From Acidobacteriota bacterium (GTDB lineage Bacteria; Acidobacteriota; Polarisedimenticolia; J045), in assembly GCA_027001345.1 (NCBI GenBank), contig JALTMS010000261.1, positions 1 through 5,734 on the forward strand: DNA of 5,734 nucleotides. Reading direction: 5' to 3'. Below the pieces are notes generated by a model. That model had not been told where the DNA came from. It worked only from the letters and a program-made list of their open reading frames with translations, and made no database searches. Position numbers and translations under genes: made by a program. Below, in pieces: positions 1 through 5,105 of the stretch. Numbering within the stretch: position 1 is the first letter of the stretch; every line of letters begins with the position of its first letter.

Positions 1-198
1 TTGCTGCTCTCCTCGGCGGCGGGGGGCGCGGCGGGCTGGCTGGCGCTCGACCTGCTCACCGGCCTCGGCGAGGGCCTCGTTGCGGCGGCCGTCCGGGTGC
101 TCGGCGCTTCGGCCGTGACCTTCAGCGTGCACCTGCTGGTGGCCAGCGTGCTCTCGCCGCCCCTGCGGCAGACCGCCCGCCGCCTGCTGCGCCGCTGA
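1..198 (+). CDS. C-terminus of a membrane protein, possibly a Wzx/MurJ-type polysaccharide flippase (partial)
   Basis: This is the last 65 codons of a gene that begins before the window; the TTG at position 1 is simply an in-frame codon. The visible part is hydrophobic with two likely membrane segments (roughly residues 2-20 and 26-50), rich in Ala, Leu, Val and Gly. It ends in a short basic tail (residues 55-65, including RQTARRLLRR). That layout fits the last helices and cytoplasmic tail of MOP-superfamily flippases (Wzx or MurJ). The flippase call rests mainly on the following O-antigen ligase and glycosyltransferase genes, because no flippase-specific motif lies in this fragment. Any polytopic membrane protein of a polysaccharide locus would look similar. 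The stop is followed by a 70-bp gap to the next start, in the same orientation. Confidence 0.45.
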   Translation: MLLSSAAGGAAGWLALDLLTGLGEGLVAAAVRVLGASAVTFSVHLLVASVLSPPLRQTARRLLRR

Positions 199-268
199 GT
201 GGGCGGATTCGAGGCTGGCCCCGGCCCCCCGCCGCGGCTTATCTTTGACGGATGGGAGAGAACTCCGC
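199..268 (+). other. Short GC-rich intergenic spacer within the polysaccharide operon
   Basis: Seventy bases lie between the upstream membrane-protein stop and the ligase start. The first half is very C/G-rich (about 213-238) and the second half is more mixed. I see no convincing -35/-10 pair and no hairpin followed by a T run, so read-through from the upstream gene is the simplest reading. Confidence 0.4.
254..260 (+). promoter_or_regulatory. Ribosome-binding site fixing the TTG start of the O-antigen ligase-like gene
   Basis: GGGAGAG lies 8 nt before the TTG at 269. The other in-frame candidates are a TTG at 245 and an ATG at 359. The TTG at 245 has no purine-rich site in front of it, and the ATG at 359 falls inside the first hydrophobic segment region. 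The 269 start is therefore preferred. Confidence 0.6.
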
Positions 269-1729
269 TTGAGTCAGGTTTCGAGTCAGGTGCCCACCGG
301 CTGGCGGGCCGGGCAGGACGTCGAGCCGCCGACCCAGGTCATCGCGGCCAGCGAGATCATGGTGCTCGTGCTGGCCATCGTCTGCGTGGTGGTGGCCTAC
401 GCCTTTCCCTTCCCGGCGGTGAAGTACGGGCTGATTGCCTTCTTCGGCGTGATCACCGTCCTCCAGACCCTGCGTCGTCCGGCGGTGGGCCTGGCCCTGC
501 TGGCCTTCGCCTCGCCGGCGATGGATCTGATCCCCCAAGACCTGTTCCCGATCCGCGGGCTGAACGCCGAGACGGCCTTCCTGCTCTTCGCGCTGTTCAT
601 CTGGGCCCGGGCCAACCAGCTCTATGGCAAGCTCGAGGTGCGTCCCGTGCTGAGCAAGTGGTTGGCGGCCTACGCGCTGCTGATCATGTTCTCGGCGGTC
701 AGGACCTGGCTGATCTGGCAGGTCTCCCTCTTCGACGTGTTGGCCAAGGGCAAGAACCACCTGACCTACATGATCCTGCTGCCGGTGGCGTTTCACGTGT
801 TGCGCACCCGGCGCGATCAGAAGCTGCTGCTGATGGCGGTCAGCATGTCCATCGTGCTCAACGCTCTGTCGGCCATCGACCACTCCTTTCTCGCCTTCGT
901 CGGTGGCAACCTCGAGCGCCATCGGGCCAGCGCCCTGCTCGCCACTCAGCCCAACATCTTCGGCGGGGCGATGGCGATGTACCTGCCGGTTTTCATTGCC
1001 CTCGGTCTGCACAAGATCGGCTCGCGCCTGATGAACCTGTGGTTCCTCTTCGGTGCCGGCGCGGTGAGTTTTGCGCTGATCCTGACCCTCTCTCGCGGGG
1101 CCTGGCTCGGTGCCGCCGGCGCGCTGATGGCGATGGCCGTGGTGCGTGATCGCAAGCTGCTGGTCGTGCTGGTGATCGCCGCGGCGAGCTACCAGCTCTG
1201 GGTGCCCGAGCAGGCCATCGACCGGGCCAAGAGCACCACCCAGCACGGAGGCGACCTGGTGGCGGGCGAGCAGGTGGCCGACGATTCGACCCAGATGCGG
1301 ATCGAGCAGTACAAGTCGCTACCGGCAATGATGCTGCCTCGGCCGATCCTCGGTTCGGGCTACAAGTCCTTTCCGCGGATGTTCAAGCTCTATGGCACCC
1401 TGGGCCGGGCCAAGGGCGCCCACTCCACCTACTGCCAGATCGGCACCGAGGAGGGTGTGGTGGGGCTGGTGATTCTGGGCATTCTATTCGCGGTGATGAT
1501 GGGGCTGGGGTTGAAGGGAGCCTTCCGGCTGGAGGACCCCTTGCTCTCCTGGCTGGCGTTGGGCCTGTTTGCCGGGGCGGTTTCGATGGCCCTGTGCATG
1601 GCCACGGGCGCACGCTTCGAGGCGCAGAAGATCTTCGGCTTCTTCTGGCTGTTGATGGGCATCATCGACTACGAGCTGGCCCGCGGGAAACTCGCCGACA
1701 AGCCGGACTCGGGGCACGAGGCGGCCTGA
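269..1729 (+). CDS. O-antigen ligase/polymerase family (Wzy/WaaL-like) inner-membrane protein
   Basis: This 486-residue polytopic membrane protein probably polymerises or ligates lipid-linked glycan units on the periplasmic side of the inner membrane. There are roughly eleven to thirteen hydrophobic segments between residues 30 and 468, interrupted by one large hydrophilic loop (about 312-395). Hallmarks of the PF04932 family are visible. HRASALLATQPN (218-229) matches the R...G.f..pN element. LSRGAWLG (274-281) carries the conserved Arg276. The large loop has RIEQY (344-348), LGSGYKSF (361-368) and AHSTY (384-388) with the conserved His385, followed by TEEGVVGL (393-400). Arg and His at these places are needed for transfer in characterised WaaL proteins. 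Whether this enzyme is a ligase, a Wzy polymerase or an exopolysaccharide polymerase cannot be decided from sequence. The start is a TTG chosen by its ribosome-binding site. The stop overlaps the next ATG by one base (TGATG), which indicates coupling with the glycosyltransferase. Confidence 0.88.
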   Translation: MSQVSSQVPTGWRAGQDVEPPTQVIAASEIMVLVLAIVCVVVAYAFPFPAVKYGLIAFFGVITVLQTLRRPAVGLALLAFASPAMDLIPQDLFPIRGLNAETAFLLFALFIWARANQLYGKLEVRPVLSKWLAAYALLIMFSAVRTWLIWQVSLFDVLAKGKNHLTYMILLPVAFHVLRTRRDQKLLLMAVSMSIVLNALSAIDHSFLAFVGGNLERHRASALLATQPNIFGGAMAMYLPVFIALGLHKIGSRLMNLWFLFGAGAVSFALILTLSRGAWLGAAGALMAMAVVRDRKLLVVLVIAAASYQLWVPEQAIDRAKSTTQHGGDLVAGEQVADDSTQMRIEQYKSLPAMMLPRPILGSGYKSFPRMFKLYGTLGRAKGAHSTYCQIGTEEGVVGLVILGILFAVMMGLGLKGAFRLEDPLLSWLALGLFAGAVSMALCMATGARFEAQKIFGFFWLLMGIIDYELARGKLADKPDSGHEAA

Positions 1730-2841
1730 TGCGGGTGCTCTTTCTCGGGCCGGCCAGCGCTTGCCACGTCACTCGCTGGACCGACTTCCTGCGCCAGCGG
1801 GGGCACGATGTGCTGCTGGCCACGATGCACGCCATCCCGCCCCAGCACGCGGAGGGAAGCGCACCGCTGGCGCCGCGCCTTTCCGCCGGTCCGACCTCGA
1901 TGAGAACCCTGCTGCCTGCGGTGCGGGCCGCCCGCCGGCTGGCGCGGGAGTTTCGTCCCGATGTGGTCTGCGCCTACTACATGTCGAGCTACGGTTTCCT
2001 CGGCGCGCTGGCCGGGCTCCGGCCGCTGGTCGGGGCGGCGGCAGGGGGCGACGTGCTGGTGGACGATTTCGACTCGGCCCTCAAGCGCCTGCGCATCCGG
2101 GCGATGGTGGGCTTCACCCTGGCGCGGACCCGCGGGATGCTGGCCTGGGCGCCCCATGTGGCGGCACGTCTCGAGGAACTGGGCTTTCCGAGGGAGAAGA
2201 TTCTGGTCCAGCCCCGCGGCGTGGATCAGCGCCTGTTCGCCTTCCGGCCGCCGCGGCTTCGACCTGAGGGAGAGCCGCTGCGCATCCTTTCGATCCGCTG
2301 GCTCAAGCCGTTGTACCGGGTCGATACCCTGGTCGAGGCCCTGGTGATCCTGGCCGGAGAGGGCGCCGCCTTCGAGGCGCGGATCGGCGGCGAGGGCAGC
2401 GAGCGGGAAAGGCTCGAGGCCCGGGTGCGGGAGGCGGGGTTGAGCGACCGGGTGCGTTTCGTCGGGCGCCTGGAGGCGGACGACATTCCGGCCCAGATGG
2501 CCTGGTCCGATGTCTATGTCAGCACCTCGAGTTCCGACGGCGCCTCTTCGTCGCTCTTCGAGGCCCTGTCGGTGGGGGCCTATCCCGTGGTCAGTGACAT
2601 CGTGGCCAATCGGCCCTTCATCGAGCCCGGCGTCAACGGCCAGCTCTTCCCCGTGGGCGACGCAGCAGCCCTGGCCCGGCACCTGCTGGCCCTGGAGCAG
2701 GACGACACCTCGCGCTTGCGCGGTATCGAGGCGGCCCGCAAGCTGGTCGCGGAAAAGCTCGACTACGGGCGGAACATGGAGCGGATCGCGGCCTTTCTGG
2801 CCGCTGCTGCCGGAGGCTCGGGAGAGGGTTCGAAGCGATGA
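1729..2841 (+). CDS. GT4-type (GT-B fold) glycosyltransferase
   Basis: This 370-residue cytoplasmic or membrane-associated enzyme is expected to transfer a sugar from a nucleotide-sugar donor to a growing lipid-linked glycan. The N-terminal acceptor domain starts with MRVLFLGPAS and a basic/His stretch and includes FRPDVVCAYY (75-84). The linker carries the typical QPRGVD...F element (161-170). The C-terminal donor domain has ILSIRWLKPLYRVDTLVEAL (186-205), the GGEGSERERLE turn (220-230), FVGRLEADDI (244-253), and an acidic pair D270 and E278 in SDGASSSLFEALSVGAYPVVSD. That pair is the family's E-x7-E motif with Asp in the first position. The length is normal for GT4 enzymes. Sugar and linkage cannot be read from sequence. 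A GAGG sequence at 1718-1721 is the likely ribosome-binding site for the ATG, which overlaps the previous stop by one base. The 3' end overlaps the Rrf2 gene by four bases (ATGA). Confidence 0.88.
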   Translation: MRVLFLGPASACHVTRWTDFLRQRGHDVLLATMHAIPPQHAEGSAPLAPRLSAGPTSMRTLLPAVRAARRLAREFRPDVVCAYYMSSYGFLGALAGLRPLVGAAAGGDVLVDDFDSALKRLRIRAMVGFTLARTRGMLAWAPHVAARLEELGFPREKILVQPRGVDQRLFAFRPPRLRPEGEPLRILSIRWLKPLYRVDTLVEALVILAGEGAAFEARIGGEGSERERLEARVREAGLSDRVRFVGRLEADDIPAQMAWSDVYVSTSSSDGASSSLFEALSVGAYPVVSDIVANRPFIEPGVNGQLFPVGDAAALARHLLALEQDDTSRLRGIEAARKLVAEKLDYGRNMERIAAFLAAAAGGSGEGSKR

Positions 2842-3302
2842 AGTTGACCACCCGGGGGCGCTACGCCCTGCGTTTGATGGCTGCCATTGCCCGGGCCGGG
2901 GGCGAGACGGCGCCGGTGACTCTCGAGTCGGTCGCCCGCGAGACCGATATCTCGAAAAAGTACCTCGAGCAGATCGCCATTCCGCTCAAGCGGGCGGGGT
3001 TGCTCATCGGCCTGCCGGGCAGGGGAGGGGGCTATCGCCTGCCGCGGCCGCCGCAGGCGATCGACCTGGCGACGGTGATCGAAGCCGCGCTGGGGCCGAT
3101 CAGCGTGGTGGCCTGCGTGATGGACCCCGGAGATTGCGATCGTGCCGGCACCTGCGAGGCGCGGATGATCTACGCCCTGGCGACCCGCGCCATGCGGGAC
3201 GTCTTCGCCAGTCACACCCTCGCCGACCTGGTCGATCCCAGCCGTCTGCGCCGCGAGCTACTGGCCCTGAGCGAGCCCGGTCTCGATACCCAGACGGGCT
3301 GA
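2838..3302 (+). CDS. Rrf2-family transcriptional regulator with three cysteines (IscR-like)
   Basis: This 154-residue DNA-binding protein belongs to the Rrf2 family, whose members (IscR, NsrR, RsrR, CymR) sense iron-sulfur status, NO, redox state or cysteine metabolites. It opens with the family signature MKLTTRGRYALRLM. A winged helix-turn-helix follows, with recognition-helix region SVARETDISKKYLEQI (31-46) and wing LPGRGGGYRL (59-68). Three cysteines, C93, C100 and C106, lie in the loop where IscR holds its cluster at C92, C98 and C104, so a [2Fe-2S] or [4Fe-4S] cluster is likely. The first spacing is one residue longer than in E. coli IscR, and the position matching the IscR ligand His107 appears to be Arg109. 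The C-terminal helix ends with the usual TLADLV-type segment. GAGAGGG at 2822-2828 is a good ribosome-binding site. The ATGA overlap with the glycosyltransferase indicates one operon. Its targets are unknown and might include this operon. Confidence 0.9.
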   Translation: MKLTTRGRYALRLMAAIARAGGETAPVTLESVARETDISKKYLEQIAIPLKRAGLLIGLPGRGGGYRLPRPPQAIDLATVIEAALGPISVVACVMDPGDCDRAGTCEARMIYALATRAMRDVFASHTLADLVDPSRLRRELLALSEPGLDTQTG

Positions 3303-3325
3303 GTTCCGCCCCTCTCCCCGATTCC
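3303..3325. other. Convergent 23-bp gap without a visible terminator
   Basis: The gap separates the stops of the Rrf2 gene (+) and argH (-). It is pyrimidine-rich on the + strand and contains no inverted repeat or T run on either strand. Termination of either transcript must therefore occur elsewhere, be Rho-dependent, or extend into the opposing gene. Confidence 0.5.
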
Positions 3326-4699
3326 TCACGCGAGCTGCTCCCGGAGCTGGGCGACCTGGTCGAGCACCTGGCTCCAGGCGGTGCCGCCGAGATGGTGGCG
3401 GCGCTCGGCGGCGGCACGAGGGTCGAGCCACTCGGAGAGATCCTCGCCCAGAGCTGGGTGGTACTCGCGTCCGCGGGCCGGGTCGAGGGCCGACAGGTCC
3501 AGACCGCGGGTCTCGAGATCCTTGACCAGGCGCGCCACGCAGCCGTGAGCTTCGCGGAAGGGGACGCCGCGGGTGACCAGGTAGTCGGCCAGCTCGGTGG
3601 CCAGGCTGAAGTCTCCCCGCAATTCGTCGGTGAAACGGTCGGCGACGAAACGGGAGCTGCGCCACATCCCTTCCATGATGCGCACGCACTGACGGGTGGT
3701 GTCCAGCGCGTCGAACAGGGCGTGGCGGTCCTCCTGCAGGTCGCGAAAGTAGGACAGGGGCAGGCCGTGGGTCAGGGTCAGCAGACTCTGCAGGTCGCCG
3801 AAAACCCGTGCCGCCTTGCCGCGGATCAGCTCGGCGGCATCCGGGTTGCGCTTCTGGGGCATGATGCTCGAGCCGGTGGTGTAGGCGTCTCCCAGCCGCA
3901 GGAAGGCGAACTCCGCGCTACTCCACAGCACCATCTCCGCCGCGATGCGCGAGAGGTGAGCCATCAGCACCGCGCAGGCGGCAACCGTCTGCTGCACGTG
4001 GTCGCGGGCTGCCACCGCGTCCATCGCGTTGGGTACCGGCGCCTTGAAACCGCCCCGCTCGGCGCTCACCCGGCGATCGACTCCGTGGGGCGAGCCGGCC
4101 AGGGCGCCGGCCCCCAGGGGGCAGAGGTCCAGGGCGTCGAGGGCCTCGGCCACGCGGCGGCGATCTCTCGCCAGGGGCCAGGCGTGGGCCAGCAGATGGT
4201 GGCCGAGGAGGATCGGCTGGCCGCGCTGGAGGTGGGTGTAGCCCGGCATCAGGATCTGTCCTTCGGCCTCGATGCGCTCGATCAGGGCATCGATCACGGC
4301 TGCGATCTCGTCACCCAGAGCGGTGAGCTGCTGTTTGAGCCACAGCCTGAGATCCAGGGCCACCTGGTCGTTGCGCGAACGGGCGGTATGCAGCTTGCCC
4401 CCCAGAGGACCGATCAACTCTGTCAGCCGTGCCTCGACGGCCATGTGAATGTCGTCGAAGTCCTCGGCGGAGGGGATGAAGGTGCCGGTCTCGAGCTGCT
4501 CGGCCACCCGATCGAGTCCCTCCAGGATCTTCCGGGCCTCGTCTTCGGTCAGCAGTCCGGCATCGGCCAATCCCCGGGCATGGATCTTCGAGCCGGCGAT
4601 GTCCTCCCGCCAGAAGCGCAGGTCCTCCGGCAGCGATGAGGAAAAGCGCTGCATGTCCGGGTCGGTGCCGCCTTCGAAGCGGCTGCGAAGATCACTCAT
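3326..4699 (-). CDS. argH: Argininosuccinate lyase
   Basis: This 457-residue cytoplasmic enzyme of the fumarase/aspartase superfamily splits argininosuccinate into arginine and fumarate, the last step of arginine synthesis. The length is usual for ArgH. Visible conserved blocks are HTARSRNDQ (104-112), GYTHLQRGQP (153-162) with the catalytic-region His156, and the signature loop GSSIMPQKRNPDAAELIRGK (276-295) with the catalytic serine pair 277-278. Further blocks are LQEDRHALFDALDT (321-334), ATELADYLVTRGVPFREAH (367-385) and the C-terminal LGGTA. The ATG at 4699 is chosen because GAGGGAG (4704-4710 on this strand) precedes it. The next in-frame ATG upstream (4729) falls inside the predicted -10 hexamer, so it would not be in the transcript. 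The gene stands alone, converging on the Rrf2 gene across 23 bp with no visible terminator. Oddities are Phe318 where most ArgH proteins have Asn after Tyr317, and Arg325 in place of the usual Lys. Confidence 0.95.
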   Translation of the reverse strand: MSDLRSRFEGGTDPDMQRFSSSLPEDLRFWREDIAGSKIHARGLADAGLLTEDEARKILEGLDRVAEQLETGTFIPSAEDFDDIHMAVEARLTELIGPLGGKLHTARSRNDQVALDLRLWLKQQLTALGDEIAAVIDALIERIEAEGQILMPGYTHLQRGQPILLGHHLLAHAWPLARDRRRVAEALDALDLCPLGAGALAGSPHGVDRRVSAERGGFKAPVPNAMDAVAARDHVQQTVAACAVLMAHLSRIAAEMVLWSSAEFAFLRLGDAYTTGSSIMPQKRNPDAAELIRGKAARVFGDLQSLLTLTHGLPLSYFRDLQEDRHALFDALDTTRQCVRIMEGMWRSSRFVADRFTDELRGDFSLATELADYLVTRGVPFREAHGCVARLVKDLETRGLDLSALDPARGREYHPALGEDLSEWLDPRAAAERRHHLGGTAWSQVLDQVAQLREQLA

Positions 4700-4703
4700 G
4701 GCT

Positions 4704-4710
4704 TCTCCCT
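4704..4710 (-). promoter_or_regulatory. Ribosome-binding site for argH
   Basis: Read on the minus strand this is GAGGGAG. The GAGG core ends 7 nt before the ATG whose first base is at 4699, a normal spacing that supports that start over the upstream in-frame ATG at 4729. Confidence 0.6.
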
Positions 4711-4727
4711 CGGTCGCGGTCGCTGGC

Positions 4728-4756
4728 ATGCTATCCGTCCCCCCCCGGGGGGTCAA
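4728..4756 (-). promoter_or_regulatory. Probable sigma-70 type promoter of argH
   Basis: On the minus strand the -35 element is TTGACC (4756-4751, five of six matches to TTGACA). A 17-bp spacer follows, and the -10 element is TAGCAT (4733-4728, four of six matches to TATAAT). A start of transcription near 4721 would give a leader of about 22 nt holding the argH ribosome-binding site. Most of the spacer is a C run followed by a G run. No arginine-repressor-like box (AT-rich TGAAT...ATTCA) is visible. Confidence 0.5.
4739..4752. repeat. C8G6 homopolymer pair with a CCCCCCGGGGGG palindrome
   Basis: Eight C then six G on the + strand, containing a perfect 12-bp palindrome at 4741-4752. It lies within the spacer of the predicted argH promoter. 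The run could vary in length between cells by slippage, or act as a protein or structural signal; neither can be shown from sequence alone. Confidence 0.7.
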
Positions 4757-4956
4757 AAAGCCGGCGTTCCAGCGTTGCGCATCCGCCACGGGGGTTACGG
4801 AATCGTGACGGGGTGCCGGTGGACCGTCGCCGGTTCTGCAGCAGATCTCGGCGGTCGCAAGTGGCGCGGGGCGCAATCCGCGGCATCCTCTCGACTTGGG
4901 AGGTGGGCATCACTTTCGGCTCGGAAGGGCGAAATCCGTTGCCGGCCCCGGGAGAA
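4757..4956. other. Non-coding stretch upstream of the sigma-54 element
   Basis: About 200 bases between the argH promoter and the -24/-12 element. Open frames crossing it have no recognisable protein features. It is where an enhancer-binding activator of the sigma-54 promoter would be expected to bind. The only dyad I can point to is a weak one, ACCG-N4-CGGT at 4823-4834, which is too short to call an operator. Confidence 0.4.
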
Positions 4957-4972
4957 AGGCACAGTTTTTGCT
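4957..4972 (+). promoter_or_regulatory. Sigma-54 (RpoN) -24/-12 promoter of the secreted beta-helix gene
   Basis: The sequence AGGCACAGTTTTTGCT matches the sigma-54 consensus TGGCACG-N4-TTGCW. GGCAC and TTGC are exact, and GG (4958-4959) and GC (4970-4971) are 12 bp apart, as required; only the first T and the G after GGCAC differ. Transcription would start near 4983, leaving a leader of about 123 nt before the GTG at 5106. No sigma-70 type pair competes nearby. Transcription from such promoters requires an ATP-driven enhancer-binding protein. Confidence 0.65.
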
Positions 4973-4991
4973 CTGGACCAGGTACGGATCC

Positions 4992-5049
4992 GGGTCACAG
5001 AGAGGATTCCAGCGGAGGGCTCTCAGGATCCTGGAAGCGCTCGCGACCC
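4992..5049 (+). repeat. Nested inverted repeats in the leader of the secreted-protein gene
   Basis: An outer pair, GGGTC (4992-4996) and GACCC (5045-5049), encloses an inner pair, TTCCAG (5007-5012) and CTGGAA (5031-5036). In RNA these could form a two-part stem with internal loops. It lies just after the predicted transcription start. It matches no riboswitch class that I recognise. In GC-rich DNA, pairs of this length can occur by chance. Confidence 0.35.
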
Positions 5050-5062
5050 AAGGCGGCACGCG

Positions 5063-5077
5063 GCGGGAGACTCCCGC
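5063..5077 (+). repeat. Perfect 7-bp hairpin ahead of the ribosome-binding site
   Basis: GCGGGAG (5063-5069) and CTCCCGC (5071-5077) are exact inverted repeats; in RNA this would be a five-bp GC stem with a five-base loop. Flanking GGCG (5052-5055) and CGCC (5084-5087) could extend it. No T run follows, so it is not an intrinsic terminator. It lies 16 nt upstream of the AGGAG site and could affect translation or transcript stability. Confidence 0.45.
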
Positions 5078-5093
5078 GAAGGACGCCAACGAG

Positions 5094-5098
5094 AGGAG
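5094..5098 (+). promoter_or_regulatory. Ribosome-binding site fixing the GTG start of the secreted protein
   Basis: AGGAG lies 7 nt before the GTG at 5106. The first in-frame ATG (5160) falls in the middle of the signal peptide, so the GTG start is clearly preferred. Confidence 0.75.
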
Positions 5099-5105
5099 AC
5101 GTCCC

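Noticed and set aside
213..250. Possible terminator or promoter in the GC-rich spacer before the ligase-like gene
   Set aside because: No clean inverted repeat with a T run, and the TATCTT string has no -35 partner at a suitable distance.
239..1246. A 335-codon minus-strand frame opposite the O-antigen ligase-like gene
   Set aside because: Its translation is rich in His, Gln and Arg without any fold signature, as expected for the complement of a hydrophobic membrane-protein gene.
1669..2682. A 337-codon minus-strand frame opposite the glycosyltransferase
   Set aside because: Low-complexity Arg/Gly/His/Gln-rich translation with no domain signature; the + strand gene is clearly real.
2510..4639. 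A 709-codon open frame on the + strand running through the Rrf2 gene and antisense to argH
   Set aside because: It is a product of high GC content: it lacks recognisable domains, overlaps three well-supported genes in other frames, and has the Gly/Gln/Arg/Ala-rich composition typical of a shadow frame.
4729..4729. Earlier ATG for argH, adding ten residues (MPATATEGEA)
   Set aside because: It lies within the predicted -10 hexamer and lacks a good ribosome-binding site, and the added residues do not match the usual ArgH N-terminus.
4776..4801. Possible cyclic-di-GMP (GEMM) riboswitch, because of a GGGGGTTACGG string resembling the 3' part of that motif
   Set aside because: The conserved 5' half (GGCAAA...GCAAAGCC) is missing and the helices cannot be drawn; the likeness is one short string.
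4823..4834. ACCG-N4-CGGT dyad as an enhancer-binding site for the sigma-54 promoter
   Set aside because: Four-base arms are expected by chance in DNA this rich in C and G, and no second copy was found nearby.
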